A stretch of DNA of 64,000 nucleotides from Hoylesella timonensis 4401737 = DSM 22865 = JCM 15640 (GCF_000455445.1 NZ_HG417096.1:74598-138597), one strand, 5' to 3'. Positions 43,885 to 54,086 are shown, counted from the stretch's first letter. A program made the numbers and translations. The notes: generated by a model from the letters alone, not told the origin.

Positions 43885-45801
43885 TTATCCCTTGTTGGCG
43901 AGATAAATATAGCTTCCCTCTAAGACGATGATTTCTTCGGCAACCAACTGTTCTAAAACTTGATCTAAGAGTTTTTCAGGAAACGCTAATTTGTCAAGCT
44001 CGGTGATATGATGTCTTTCCTTATCTTCCAGTCCATGAAGAATCGTTTGTTTGATTTCGTTTGTTGTGACGGTGTTATTTCGCTGTAAACCTTGATCCAA
44101 ACAAACATCGCATTTCAAGCAGTCTTTTGCTTGTACTTCACCAAAATAGCGCAATAGCTGTTTGCTTCGACATACTTCATTGTTTTCCGCATAACGAATT
44201 ACAGACTTGATGCGCTTGGAGAACTGTTCTTTACGCTCTTCGTAGACCGCTTTTGGTATTACCATGTTTTCAATTGCCTCGCGGTCTTTCGCATAAGTGA
44301 TAAAGGGCATCTTTCGTTGAGGAATAAAGTGGAGGATTCTTCTTTGCGTCAATCCTTTTAAGATAAGGTACAACTGTTCGCGAGTGATACCCGTTTGTTG
44401 AGCCAAAAGTGCCTCGTCAATGTACACATAGTCAGTGAAAAGACCCCCGTATGTACGTAACAGACAGGTGATTACCTTTTCTTGTAGTGGGGAAACCTGA
44501 TTGAGTTTGTATAATTCGTTTCTATCAAGAAGAAACATTACTCGAGCATTGGAGTCAGGATCTGTATCATATTCCAAGTAGCCCGCACGTGACAGAATGA
44601 GCAAAGCGGAGTTCACAGGAATGGGAAAATAATGGAAGATGGCACAAAACTTCCCAATGTCGAAAGTAAAGGTGTGCCCACTTCCGCTTCCTAAGCCTAT
44701 TTCAAAATAATAAGCTAAGTGCTGATACACATCTTTAATATAGTCTTTTTCAGGAAAATTGTCTTCGATTCGCTTGTTGAGTTTATGCTTATCACTGGTG
44801 TTATACAACAAGACAGCGTAGGAACGCTGTCCATCACGCCCCGCACGCCCTGCCTCTTGAAAGTAAGCTTCTAACGAGTCGGGACAGTCGATGTGTATCA
44901 CCACACGCACATCGGGCTTGTCAATGCCCATTCCAAAAGCATTGGTAGCCACCATGACCCGTATCTGATCCGTTTGCCATGCACGTTGCCGTTCATCTTT
45001 CACGCTGTGTTCTAACCCAGCATGATAATAAGTGGCAGGAATATCACAAGCGTTGAGCAGTGTTGCAACCTCCTTTGTGCGTTTTCTACTCCGTACATAA
45101 ATAATAGCACAACCAGGGAGTGATTGCAGGATATGTAGGATTTCTTGATTCTTGTCTTGTGCTGTTCGCACCACGTATGTGAGGTTTGAACGTTCAAAGC
45201 TCATTTGGAAGACATTCTTCTCTTTGAAGCCCAATTGTTGTTGAATGTCCTCAACTACCTCGGGTGTGGCTGTTGCAGTGAGTGCCAATAGGGGAGCTGC
45301 TGGCTTTTCTTTTCGAATATCGGCAATGTTCAGGTAAGCTGGACGAAAATCATACCCCCATTGACTGATACAATGCGCTTCGTCGACGGTAATGAAACTG
45401 ACGTTCATTCGACGAAGTTTCATCAAGAAAAGCTCCGAACCTATGCGTTCTGGAGAGATATATAAGAGTTTGATGTCACCAAAGATACAGTTGTCTAAGG
45501 TTTTGAGAATCTCTCTTCTTGTCATGCCCGAAAAGATCGCTGCCGCTGTAATCCCCTTTTCTTTGAGATGTTGCACTTGGTCTTTCATTAAGGCAATGAG
45601 CGGCGTGATGACCAAACATATCCCTGGTTGTGCTAAGGCTGGAACTTGAAAGGTGATAGACTTGCCTCCACCAGTGGGCATAAGACCTAAGGTGTCACGT
45701 TGTTGACCAATGCTCTCAATGATTTCACGCTGAATACCGCGGAAATCTTTGTATCCCCAGTATTGCTGCAGAATGCTTAAGTATTTGTCATGAACAGGCA
45801 T
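43885..45801 (-). CDS. recQ: RecQ-family ATP-dependent DNA helicase
   Basis: The 638-residue product has Walker A (MPTGGGKS, Lys47), DEAH (VDEAHCISQWGYDFRPAY), the helicase-C domain (YYHAGLEHSVKDERQRAWQ, GMGIDKPDVRVVIHIDCPDSLEAYFQEAGRAGRDG) and the RecQ zinc-binding region (CRSKQLLRYFGEVQAKDCLKCDVC). It unwinds DNA 3' to 5' in recombination and repair. A clear HRDC domain is not seen at the C-terminus. It follows recJ by 4 bp; RecJ and RecQ act together in end processing. Confidence 0.93.
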   Translation of the reverse strand: MPVHDKYLSILQQYWGYKDFRGIQREIIESIGQQRDTLGLMPTGGGKSITFQVPALAQPGICLVITPLIALMKDQVQHLKEKGITAAAIFSGMTRREILKTLDNCIFGDIKLLYISPERIGSELFLMKLRRMNVSFITVDEAHCISQWGYDFRPAYLNIADIRKEKPAAPLLALTATATPEVVEDIQQQLGFKEKNVFQMSFERSNLTYVVRTAQDKNQEILHILQSLPGCAIIYVRSRKRTKEVATLLNACDIPATYYHAGLEHSVKDERQRAWQTDQIRVMVATNAFGMGIDKPDVRVVIHIDCPDSLEAYFQEAGRAGRDGQRSYAVLLYNTSDKHKLNKRIEDNFPEKDYIKDVYQHLAYYFEIGLGSGSGHTFTFDIGKFCAIFHYFPIPVNSALLILSRAGYLEYDTDPDSNARVMFLLDRNELYKLNQVSPLQEKVITCLLRTYGGLFTDYVYIDEALLAQQTGITREQLYLILKGLTQRRILHFIPQRKMPFITYAKDREAIENMVIPKAVYEERKEQFSKRIKSVIRYAENNEVCRSKQLLRYFGEVQAKDCLKCDVCLDQGLQRNNTVTTNEIKQTILHGLEDKERHHITELDKLAFPEKLLDQVLEQLVAEEIIVLEGSYIYLANKG

Positions 45802-45805
45802 GGCG

Positions 45806-47542
45806 TCATGTTTGATAATCTTCTCCTTCGGTAGGTCGTATGTCTTCTATCTGCAACTGCACGGCGTTACGCTTAAAGACGTTGTCCTCCAGTGTATAGG
45901 CAATGTCAAAACTGCGTTTAGATTTGATGTATCGTGCCGATGCACTTTGTCCAAAGGCAATGCCATTAACAACATTGCTCGATTTGGAGTCGACCAGTTC
46001 CAGTTTAATATGCTCTTGTTCGCGCCCTACCACCTTACTTGTACCATAATCGTACACACCGATTGTACTAAACATGGGTTTGGGATTGCCAGGTCCAAAA
46101 GGTGAGAATTTCTTTAATTCTTGATGTAGACGTTTGGTAATATCCTTAAAATCAATGATAGCATCAATATCTATAATTGGTTCAGTCTGTTCGGGACGAA
46201 TGTGTTCATCTACATATTTTTGAAAACGAGTGCGGAATGTTTTGATATCATCCCAACGTAAGGTCAGTCCTGCCGCATAGGTGTGTCCTCCAAAGTTCAC
46301 CAACAAGTCACGACAACTCTTGATAGCAGCATAGATATCGAAGCCTGTTACGCTGCGCGCAGACCCTGTTGCGAACTCTCCATCACGTGTAAGAACGACG
46401 GTAGGTCGAAAATAAATTTCTGTCAATCGTGAAGCTACAATTCCAATAACGCCCTTCTTCCAGTTCTCATCGTAGAGAACAATGGAGGAATGATGCTTTT
46501 GGCTTTCTAATTTAGAGACGATAAGGTTAGCTTCTTCGGTCATTTGCTTATCGATATCTTTTCGTTGCTCGTTATATTCGTCAATGTGTTTGGCTTGTCG
46601 TATGGCACTCGCAATATCCTTTTCCACCAGCAAGTCAACGCTCTCCTTTCCATTCTCCATGCGTCCAGAGGCATTGATGCGCGGTCCTATCTTGAAGACA
46701 ATATCGCTCATGGAGATGTCTCTGTTGCCTAAATTGCAGATATCTATAATGGCTTTCAGCCCAACACTCGGGTTTTGGTTGAGTTGTTTCAATCCATGAA
46801 AAGCCAAGATACGATTTTCATCCACCACAGGTACAATGTCAGCTGATATACTTACTGCACAAAAGTCAAGCAGCGGGATGAGCCGAGAGAAAGGAATGTT
46901 GTTGTTTTTGGCAAACGCCTGCATGAGCTTAAAGCCCACTCCACATCCAGAGAGATGCTTAAAGGGGTAGGTGTCATCGGGTCTTTTGGGATTGAGAATA
47001 GCCACAGCAGGTGGCATTACTTCGTCTGGTACGTGGTGATCGCAAATGATAAAGTCAATACCTAAACTTTTTGCATACGCAATCTCGTCCGTTGCTTTAA
47101 TTCCACAATCTAAAATAATAATCAGTTTGACACCTGTTTCTCGTGCATATTCTAAACTCTTTTTGCTGACACCATAACCCTCGTCGTATCGATCTGGGAT
47201 GTAATAGTCTATATTAGAATAGAACTGTTGGAGAAACTTGTACACCAATGCTACAGATGTACAACCATCTACGTCGTAATCGCCATACACCAAAATGCGT
47301 TCTTTGCGCCCCATAGCATCGTTGAGTCTGTCTACCGCCACGTCCATATCTTTCATCAAGAAAGGATTAATAAGGTCCGCCAGTTGTGGACGAAAGAACC
47401 TTTTTGCCGCAGACTCAGTGGTAATGCCTCGGCGGATGAGCAACAAAGCGAGTATGGTGTTGATATTTAATTTATCTCCTAACTCCTTAGCTGCCTTTGT
47501 TTCTTCTGATGTAGGTGGTACATAATTCCATTTGAAATGCAT
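45806..47542 (-). CDS. recJ: Single-strand DNA-specific 5'-3' exonuclease
   Basis: The 578-residue product shows the DHH phosphoesterase motifs: ILVYGDYDVDGCTS, DCG, IICDHHVPDE and the DHHA1 segment with NFGGHTYAAGLTLR. Residues ligate Mn2+ in the family. RecJ digests 5' ends in recombination and mismatch repair. Length is typical. With recQ it makes a two-gene operon in minus orientation, and a perfect hairpin GTCTTCAT-AAAA-ATGAAGAC (47599-47618) lies in the upstream gap. Confidence 0.95.
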   Translation of the reverse strand: MHFKWNYVPPTSEETKAAKELGDKLNINTILALLLIRRGITTESAAKRFFRPQLADLINPFLMKDMDVAVDRLNDAMGRKERILVYGDYDVDGCTSVALVYKFLQQFYSNIDYYIPDRYDEGYGVSKKSLEYARETGVKLIIILDCGIKATDEIAYAKSLGIDFIICDHHVPDEVMPPAVAILNPKRPDDTYPFKHLSGCGVGFKLMQAFAKNNNIPFSRLIPLLDFCAVSISADIVPVVDENRILAFHGLKQLNQNPSVGLKAIIDICNLGNRDISMSDIVFKIGPRINASGRMENGKESVDLLVEKDIASAIRQAKHIDEYNEQRKDIDKQMTEEANLIVSKLESQKHHSSIVLYDENWKKGVIGIVASRLTEIYFRPTVVLTRDGEFATGSARSVTGFDIYAAIKSCRDLLVNFGGHTYAAGLTLRWDDIKTFRTRFQKYVDEHIRPEQTEPIIDIDAIIDFKDITKRLHQELKKFSPFGPGNPKPMFSTIGVYDYGTSKVVGREQEHIKLELVDSKSSNVVNGIAFGQSASARYIKSKRSFDIAYTLEDNVFKRNAVQLQIEDIRPTEGEDYQT

Positions 47543-47820
47543 TTATATTGTTTTTTATTTTTGTCGAGTCGTACTCGCATGCGGTCATACGAGTAATGGT
47601 CTTCATAAAAATGAAGACTTATTTGTGTGTAAAGTTACAAATAATTTACCATAATGCATCGTAAATGTCACAAATAATTTGCATCATTCCCCAGCAATTC
47701 TTCAAAAAGTGTCTGGTCATGCGCATTCTTCTTCAATCTAACTTTTCTGCTTTGTCCTTTTCGCCTCATGTGTTTACTGAAGAAATTAGTTGCCTGTCCA
47801 TGAGTTGAGGTATTGTCATA

Positions 47821-47865
47821 AAAAAGAAAGACCATTCTTCCTATGTGGAAAAACAGTCTTTCTTA
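47821..47865 (-). terminator. Terminator after the C1 peptidase gene
   Basis: On the minus strand AAGAAAGAC (47857-47865) pairs with GTCTTTCTT (47825-47833) and runs into TTTTTT. The rest of the gap 47543-47820 holds an 11-bp direct repeat ACAAATAATTT (47637 and 47670) and no gene. Confidence 0.7.
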
Positions 47866-47896
47866 TCGTGGTTTCAAGATCAACTTGAAGCGTTAT

Positions 47897-49099
47897 TTAG
47901 ATATTTAATTTCTTACGGATATTTGCAGGAACAGCGTTCTTGTTTACCATGAAATCCATCGTCTTGTAAGCTACAAAAGCTTTTGTCATGTACCAAATAC
48001 CTTTGTACTTGCCACTTTCGCCCCAAGAGTTCTTTACCATGTAATATTCTTTCCCGTTTTGGTCCTTGGCAATACCAAAGATGTGCATGCCGTGGTCATC
48101 GGTTGTCTCCCAATTATCGAATGCTTCTTGGCGCATCTCTTGTGTAGGAACAACTTCAGGCGCATTGATACCTAATGAATCTGCTTTGGCTTTCTTTGAG
48201 GATTTAGACATCTTAACCCAACGGTCAGCATCTGTTCCAGACAAATCGCGTGCTTTCTTCAAATCGTAAGCAATACCTAAACCATTGCGTGTAAATCCAT
48301 CTTCAGAAACATCTCCGCCCCATGCTACGGTATAACCATTGTTGATAGCGTTGTCAATGATGTTGCAAATCTCTTCAATAGGAACGTTCCAGCTCAAAGG
48401 CCAACGCCAGTTGTCCTGTACTTCAACAGCAAATTGTGTCCAGAAAGGATGATGTGTGTAGCTGGTGAAGTGTACATAGTCGTTCATGTCCAGTCCAAGA
48501 CTTGCCGCAAACGATTGTGGTGTATAGGTTTTTCCTTCGTATGTAAATGTGTCAGGAGTTTTGCCAAGGTAAGCATCAAGAATTCCTACCATTCCTTTTT
48601 TCCATGTAGAAGAAATTTTCTTTTGCTTACTTTTTGCTATCGTTTCAACATAAGGTGTCAGAAGTTCAAAGAATTCGCCAAAGTTAGCCAGCGAGTCACC
48701 TGTCATCGTGCCAGGCAATGGCATTGCTGTTTCGGGAACCATGCCATAGTGTTGCCAACAATAGATGGGGTCGTATGCGCTACCTCCTTGTGCAAAACTA
48801 ACATCACCGTGCATGCGTACAGCCTTTTCAGCTCGGTCTTGGTATGTTTTGTGTGCTACGAACATCTCACATAGGTCGTACGTTTTCCCTGTCTTTTTTA
48901 AGATTTCACTTTCCAAGAAACTCAATGTAGAGTAAGCCCAACACGTACCGCTACGGTTTTGGTCTTTAACACTTGTAATCTTGTTTTGCTTTACAACAGT
49001 AAATACTGGCTTGTTGCTTTTAGCGGCAGTCTTTTTCTTACCTGCCTGTACGCCCGTTGCCATGATGGCCAAGAGGGCGAACATCAAAATTTTCTTCAT
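47897..49099 (-). CDS. C1-family cysteine peptidase (bleomycin hydrolase-like)
   Basis: The 400-residue product has a signal peptide (MKKILMFALLAIMATGVQAG). The active site is Gln47 and Cys53 (DQNRSGTCWAYS), a His in DDHGMHIFGIA and an Asn in MVKNSWGE, the papain-like catalytic triad. Overall it resembles aminopeptidase C/bleomycin hydrolase, but with export to the periplasm or beyond. The segment CEMFVAHKTYQDRAEKAVR is characteristic of that subfamily. Co-transcribed with the aminopeptidase P gene upstream (23 bp gap), so both may process proline-rich or small peptides (inference). Confidence 0.9.
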   Translation of the reverse strand: MKKILMFALLAIMATGVQAGKKKTAAKSNKPVFTVVKQNKITSVKDQNRSGTCWAYSTLSFLESEILKKTGKTYDLCEMFVAHKTYQDRAEKAVRMHGDVSFAQGGSAYDPIYCWQHYGMVPETAMPLPGTMTGDSLANFGEFFELLTPYVETIAKSKQKKISSTWKKGMVGILDAYLGKTPDTFTYEGKTYTPQSFAASLGLDMNDYVHFTSYTHHPFWTQFAVEVQDNWRWPLSWNVPIEEICNIIDNAINNGYTVAWGGDVSEDGFTRNGLGIAYDLKKARDLSGTDADRWVKMSKSSKKAKADSLGINAPEVVPTQEMRQEAFDNWETTDDHGMHIFGIAKDQNGKEYYMVKNSWGESGKYKGIWYMTKAFVAYKTMDFMVNKNAVPANIRKKLNI

Positions 49100-49122
49100 G
49101 TTTTTGAATAGTTTTTAATAAA

Positions 49123-50532
49123 TTATTTAGTTGAATTGTTAGCCATAAATGCTTCTACATCTTTGGGATGGTATGGTATGCGCTGCTCACCAATGAAGCG
49201 ACATCCGTTTTTAGTAATTAGGATATCGTCTTCAATACGAATACCTCCAAAATCTTTGTAGGTTTCCAAAAGTTCAAAATTCAAGAACTCTTTACAGTGT
49301 CCAGATGCTCTCCAGTCATCGATGAGGGCAGGAATAAAGTAAATACCAGGTTCGTCCGTCACCACAAATCCCTCTTCTAAGCGCCGTCCCATGCGCAGGG
49401 CATTGGTGCCAAATTGGTCAAGGATAGGTCGTGTCTCTTTGTCAAAGCCTACGTGGATTTGTCCCAAAGCCTCCATGTCGTGAACATCCATTCCCATCAT
49501 GTGTCCCAGTCCGTGAGGTAAGAACATGGCATGTGCTCCTGCACGCACAGCCTCTTCTGTGTCACCTTTCATGAGTCCAATTTCTTTGAGTCGCTCCGTC
49601 ATGAGCTTGCATACAGAGAAATGTACGTCCATGTATTTCACTCCTGGCTTTGCAACTTCGAGAGCGTGGTCATGACATTCCTCAACAATGCTATAAATCT
49701 CTAATTGTCGTTGTGTAAATTTGCCACTAACGGGATATGTTCGGGTGTTGTCAGAACAATAATTGTTCACAGTTTCAGCCCCAGCGTCACACAATGCCAA
49801 CCTTCCAGACTCCAGTAAGTTGAGCGAAGGACTGCCATGCATGATCTCTCCATGTTGGGTAAAGATGGTTGGGAAGCTCACCATGGCTCCGTAAGAGTTG
49901 GCAATGCCGTCCACTTGTCCACCCACAAACTTTTCTGTTACACCCGGTTTGGTAAGGCGCATTGCTGTGGTATGCATGAGATAGCCTATCTTGGCAGCAC
50001 GTTCCAGCTCTTCTATTTCTTGTTCTTCTTTGACAGAGCGCATCTTGACAACCGCATGAATAAGGTCGAGGGACGACTTTTCTTGCTGTTGACTGGGATG
50101 AATGCCCAACAAGTCGTATATTTGGAGTTTGATGTCATGCCGATACGGTGGGAGGAAATGTATCTTTTGTTGCTTCTCCTGTGCACGCTTACAGATAGTA
50201 GAGAGTTCCTTCATGGGTGCTGTCTGCTGTATTCCAACCTGCGCAGCCATATCTTTGACACTATCAACTGACCCGAACCAAACGACATCTTCAATGTCTA
50301 TATCGTCTCCAATCAGTTTTTCTTGATCATTATCGATATCAATGACACCCACCAAGCCGTCTCTGTTTTGTCCAAAATAGTACAAGAAAGAGGAGTCTTG
50401 CCTAAAAGGATGATACCCATTGTACGGACCATTGGCAGGGGAGTTGTTGTTACCGAAGAGAATGATGATGCCATGACCAACTTCTTTTTTAAGTTGTGTG
50501 CGGCGTCTTATATAAGTTTGTTTGTCGAACAT
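49123..50532 (-). CDS. Xaa-Pro aminopeptidase (aminopeptidase P), M24B
   Basis: The 469-residue product has an N-terminal creatinase-like domain and a C-terminal pita-bread domain. The metal ligands are in CDAGAETVNNYCSDNTRTYP (two Asp), HGLGHMMG (His), DEPGIYF (Glu) and GGIRIEDD (Glu). Aminopeptidase P removes an N-terminal residue that precedes proline. No signal peptide is visible, so it is probably cytoplasmic, in contrast to its partner gene downstream. Confidence 0.92.
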   Translation of the reverse strand: MFDKQTYIRRRTQLKKEVGHGIIILFGNNNSPANGPYNGYHPFRQDSSFLYYFGQNRDGLVGVIDIDNDQEKLIGDDIDIEDVVWFGSVDSVKDMAAQVGIQQTAPMKELSTICKRAQEKQQKIHFLPPYRHDIKLQIYDLLGIHPSQQQEKSSLDLIHAVVKMRSVKEEQEIEELERAAKIGYLMHTTAMRLTKPGVTEKFVGGQVDGIANSYGAMVSFPTIFTQHGEIMHGSPSLNLLESGRLALCDAGAETVNNYCSDNTRTYPVSGKFTQRQLEIYSIVEECHDHALEVAKPGVKYMDVHFSVCKLMTERLKEIGLMKGDTEEAVRAGAHAMFLPHGLGHMMGMDVHDMEALGQIHVGFDKETRPILDQFGTNALRMGRRLEEGFVVTDEPGIYFIPALIDDWRASGHCKEFLNFELLETYKDFGGIRIEDDILITKNGCRFIGEQRIPYHPKDVEAFMANNSTK

Positions 50533-50749
50533 ATAATAATGTTTTATAGAATTAATCGTTTCTAATCATGCTGAATACTGTTTGTAAATGTGTCAGTCAT
50601 AGTCAGTTAGCAGCAATCATGATGATGATGTATATGGGATTCCAAGGTAAACAGCTCAAATCTGTTTGTGCTTGGTTTCCACTATTTCTTGCAAAGATAA
50701 TAAAAAGTGATGAAAAATATATAACTTTGTCTCAATTAATGAGTAATTT

Positions 50750-51595
50750 ATGCAAATTGATAGAAATACAGGATTAGTACTCGAAGGTGGAGGGATGCGT
50801 GGAGTGTTTACCTGTGGTGTCTTGGATGCCTTTATGAAGCATGATTTGTATTTTCAGTATGTTGTTGCTGTGTCGGCGGGAGCTTGTAATGGTATGTCTT
50901 ATATCAGTAAACAACCACGTCGCGCGCGCTTCTCTAATATCGATTTGTTGTCCAAATATGATTACATAGGATTGCGCCATTTGGTGACTCAGGGGTGTAT
51001 TTTTGATCAAAAACTCTTGTACGATAAATTTCCAAATGAGTATGTCCCATTCGATTTTGATACTTATTTCTCTTCTCCTTCTACCTTCGAAATGGTCACA
51101 ACAAATTGCTTAACGGGTTTACCAGCTTACTTGACAGAACTACAAAATAAGCAACGAGCATTGGATATTGTGCGCGCTTCGAGTAGTTTACCCTTTGTAA
51201 GTAAGATTGTAGAGATAGACCAAATCCCCATGCTTGATGGTGGAATCACAGATTCTATCCCTGTGATTCGCTCCATGGAGACAGGTCATCATAAAAACGT
51301 TGTCATTCTAACGCGTCACAAAGGCTATCGCAGTAGTGAGCGAGATAGAAAGATTCCCCATTTCATTTACAAGAAATACCCGCGTCTTCGCGTGGCTCTT
51401 AGTCGTAGAGTAGCGGCATATAACGAACAGTTGGAGTTAGTCGATCAGTTGGAAGCAGCTGGACAAATTGTCTGCATACGTCCACAAGACCCAGTGGAGG
51501 TAGGACGTATGGAAAAAGATACAGCCAAACTGGAGCGGTTATATCAAGAGGGATATATGTTAGGAGACGACTTCTGTCAATCTCAGATTAGTTAA
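50750..51595 (+). CDS. Patatin-like phospholipase
   Basis: The 281-residue product has the oxyanion-hole motif GGGMRG (residues about 14-19), a nucleophile elbow AVSAGACN (A-x-S-x-G rather than G-x-S-x-G) and the catalytic Asp in DGGITDSIPV. Related bacterial proteins (YjjU/RssA type) hydrolyse lipid esters or act as intracellular lipases. Start at 50750 follows closely the TATATAACTTTGTC-like box at about 50720 (TAACTTTG). It is divergent from the aminopeptidase gene. Confidence 0.88.
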   Translation: MQIDRNTGLVLEGGGMRGVFTCGVLDAFMKHDLYFQYVVAVSAGACNGMSYISKQPRRARFSNIDLLSKYDYIGLRHLVTQGCIFDQKLLYDKFPNEYVPFDFDTYFSSPSTFEMVTTNCLTGLPAYLTELQNKQRALDIVRASSSLPFVSKIVEIDQIPMLDGGITDSIPVIRSMETGHHKNVVILTRHKGYRSSERDRKIPHFIYKKYPRLRVALSRRVAAYNEQLELVDQLEAAGQIVCIRPQDPVEVGRMEKDTAKLERLYQEGYMLGDDFCQSQIS

Positions 51596-51703
51596 AAATG
51601 AAGCGACACGTCGCCCATGCCTCGCCAAAGGTTCTACTGTAAACGTCATGAGTCATTCTTTGTAATGACAACCTCATCTCATGGAAGAAAGCTGCGCACT
51701 TGT

Positions 51704-52537
51704 CTATTTCTCTTTTTCGCTTAGATAAAACAGTGCAGCCCCAATCGCTGTACAGAATTCACTGTATTTGGGATTGATAAAGTTCACGCCATACATTTTC
51801 TCTAACCCACTGAACACCATCTTACATTGAGGGAGTAAAGTAAGGTTACCAATGAGTACATAATCTTTGATACCCGACCCCAAAGATGCTAAAATCGTGC
51901 TGCTGCCAATGGTCTGTAACACCATGGTGATGATGCCCAATGCAATGTCCTCACGCGAAGCGTTGCTCTTGGCATTTCCAAAGAGGGAAGCAGTAGCCGT
52001 TTTGGGTAGATTGGGGAGCGGTTCAGGACTGATATCACCGATACGAACATCGATATTTGAGGCGTCGCCTCGCATGGCGAGCGAGGAAACTTGTCGGATA
52101 TCATCCGTTTTCAACATAATGCGTGACAGGCCGATGAGCGTTCCACCCCCAATACCCACTCCGCCTATGTGTCTAATGTCATTGCCCTTACATTGTATAA
52201 GACTGGTTCCTGTACCCATGCTCACAACAATCATGTCCTCCAAGTCGGTCTCAAATCGGGCTCCCAAACCGTTGCAGATAAACTCTTCTGCCTTGGCTGT
52301 CGGCAAACCGTAAACGGAGCTGTCGACATAGGCAGCACCCACACCTGTCAACATCACCTGCTCAACATCGTTCAGTTGTATATTGTTGTCATGTAAATAC
52401 TTACCAAATGCGCCATAAAGCGACGTCACGGGGTCGGTAGCCTTGATGCGAATAGGAGCTACTACTGTTCCGTCGTCATTGATACCTACAATCTTGGTGG
52501 TGCTAATCCCCACGTCAATGCCTATAACTATTGCCAT
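51704..52537 (-). CDS. coaW: Type II pantothenate kinase
   Basis: The 277-residue product phosphorylates pantothenate in CoA synthesis. It has an actin-like ATPase fold: IGIDVGISTTKIVG, the later phosphate-binding segment VSMGTGTSLIQ, GGVGIGGGTLIGLSRIML and IGNLTLLPQC. This is the eukaryote-like/staphylococcal type II family. Its leader contains two tandem copies of a dispersed element (52564-52706), with a TATATTTG box at the upstream end. Confidence 0.88.
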   Translation of the reverse strand: MAIVIGIDVGISTTKIVGINDDGTVVAPIRIKATDPVTSLYGAFGKYLHDNNIQLNDVEQVMLTGVGAAYVDSSVYGLPTAKAEEFICNGLGARFETDLEDMIVVSMGTGTSLIQCKGNDIRHIGGVGIGGGTLIGLSRIMLKTDDIRQVSSLAMRGDASNIDVRIGDISPEPLPNLPKTATASLFGNAKSNASREDIALGIITMVLQTIGSSTILASLGSGIKDYVLIGNLTLLPQCKMVFSGLEKMYGVNFINPKYSEFCTAIGAALFYLSEKEK

Positions 52538-52563
52538 TTTCTTCTATTATTGGTACTAATTTA

Positions 52564-52706
52564 TTGCAAAGATTGCGCAAGCCGAACACAAAGAAAGTTT
52601 ACTTTCTATGTTGAGGCGAAGCCAACCTTCTGCAAAGATTGCGCAAGCCGAAGACAGAGAAAGTTTACTTTCTATGTTGAGGCGAAGCGAATCTTCTGCA
52701 AATATA
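52564..52706 (-). repeat. Dispersed 5'-leader element, two tandem 66-bp copies
   Basis: The landmarks CTTCTGCAAA (52627 and 52693) and GATTGCGCAAGCCGAA (52571 and 52637) repeat with an exact 66-bp period. Read on the minus strand, the tandem starts at a -7 box TATATTTG (52699-52706) and leads toward the pantothenate kinase gene. Each unit carries the hairpin AGAAAGT-AA-ACTTTCT. It matches copies A and B at 37096 and 40450. Confidence 0.88.
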
Positions 52707-52748
52707 CAACATTATCAATAATTATTTGTAATTTTGAATCATAATAAA

Positions 52749-53162
52749 ATGAATCACATGAAAACAGAAGTTACGCATGTAGTGGCTGCTGTCGTCCAAC
52801 GTGGCAAGCGCTATCTATGTATGCAAAGAGGTCGTTCACAATATTCTTATCTTTCCGAACACTGGGAATTCCCTGGTGGAAAGGTCGAAGAGGGCGAATC
52901 AGATCACGAGGCATTGGTTAGAGAAATCAAGGAAGAAATGGATTGGGATGTATTTGTAGGACGAAAAATTGGAGAGGTGACGCATGCTTATCCTGATTTC
53001 AAAGTCTCTATTACAGCCTATCTCTGCAAAGGAGGCGATGAGGACTACAAATTATTGGAGCATCTGGATGACAAATGGCTACCCCTCGACCAACTGGAAT
53101 CACTCAACTGGACCGAGGCAGACCGTGTGCTGATTGAGCGATTTCTGTCAGAAAAGGAATAG
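52749..53162 (+). CDS. Nudix hydrolase (MutT-like)
   Basis: The 137-residue product has a complete Nudix box: GGKVEEGESDHEALVREIKEEMDW (G-x5-E-x7-REU-x-EE-x-GU pattern with the terminal Gly replaced). The preceding EHWEFPGG is typical of MutT/8-oxo-dGTP pyrophosphatases, which sanitise oxidised nucleotides. The ATG at 52749 is chosen since a -7 box TAATTTTG lies at 52729-52736; 52758 is an alternative. It is divergent from coaW and shares the repeat-containing gap. Confidence 0.9.
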   Translation: MNHMKTEVTHVVAAVVQRGKRYLCMQRGRSQYSYLSEHWEFPGGKVEEGESDHEALVREIKEEMDWDVFVGRKIGEVTHAYPDFKVSITAYLCKGGDEDYKLLEHLDDKWLPLDQLESLNWTEADRVLIERFLSEKE

Positions 53163-54086
53163 ATGATACCTCAACACTCCTGCACAATCCTTTGGGGTAG
53201 GGCGCTTTAGTCTCTTTTGTTGCAACACTCTTTTTGGGGTATTGCAAATTCTGTAATCGCCCTTGTTTAGGTTGTTCTGTAAGCAATAATTCTGCAAATG
53301 AAGTTTGTTGCTTTGCTGATGCTTGGAGATAGAGGTGATATTTGTAAGCCTTAATGGCATTCACCCATGTCTTTTCAATAATCAACTCAATGAGTTAATC
53401 AGTAGTGGCATTCTTGTTTTTGTCCTATCATTTTACCAAAAAAAGGTCATTGAAAATCTTCAAAATAGAAAAAATCAATAGGCAAACGACATGCAAAAAT
53501 GGGCTGATTTTATCAAAATTGATGTCTTTTCAAACTGAAACATTGATTTAACGGTCTTAGAAACACTCATTAGGGGTGTTATTCACATGCTTCAGCACCC
53601 TTAAAGTATGCAAATAGTCGCCCTATCTCAATGCTTCAATCGCCCAAAGATGGTAAAATTGCGAATGAAAAGAGAAGGCTGAAGCGTAATAATCTAAGTA
53701 ACAATGAATTACGAAAGTTGCTCAAAACTTGCATATTTGCGACCAACTTTGCTGTTGGTTGTTTTTACGCGAGTTATGAGAGCCACTTTGTAAAGAAAAT
53801 TCAGCATTTATTATCCTTCTAAAGAGGGTGTCACTAATTTTAGAGATGCAGTTTGCAGGTCATTCTTCTTAGTAAAAATATCAGTCTTCAAATGAAAGAA
53901 CTGTGGGTTTATGTTCTGTGTAAAGTATATATTGTTTTACACGTTTGTGGAGCGTAACGACCTTGTACTGTGGTTTTGGGGGTCTTTCTGTCAGTATTCC
54001 TGTTATAAGAAATCAACAGTGGGGGCGGATAAAAAAAAGACAACCTTCTATCAAAGTTATCTTTTTTTGCGAAGTGAAGAGAGAGT
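53163..54086. other. Long gap without a supported gene
   Basis: This 924-bp stretch has short open frames (minus 53104-53385, plus 53631-53822, plus 53911-54231) that lack domains, promoters and plausible starts. The frame at 53104-53385 overlaps the Nudix gene. The sequence has no clear hairpin or tRNA. It could be decayed coding DNA or a lineage-specific repeat. Confidence 0.4.

Noticed and set aside
53104..53385. A minus-strand frame of 93 codons that overlaps the end of the Nudix gene.
   Set aside because: It overlaps a well-supported gene, has no domain, and no minus-strand promoter lies upstream of it.
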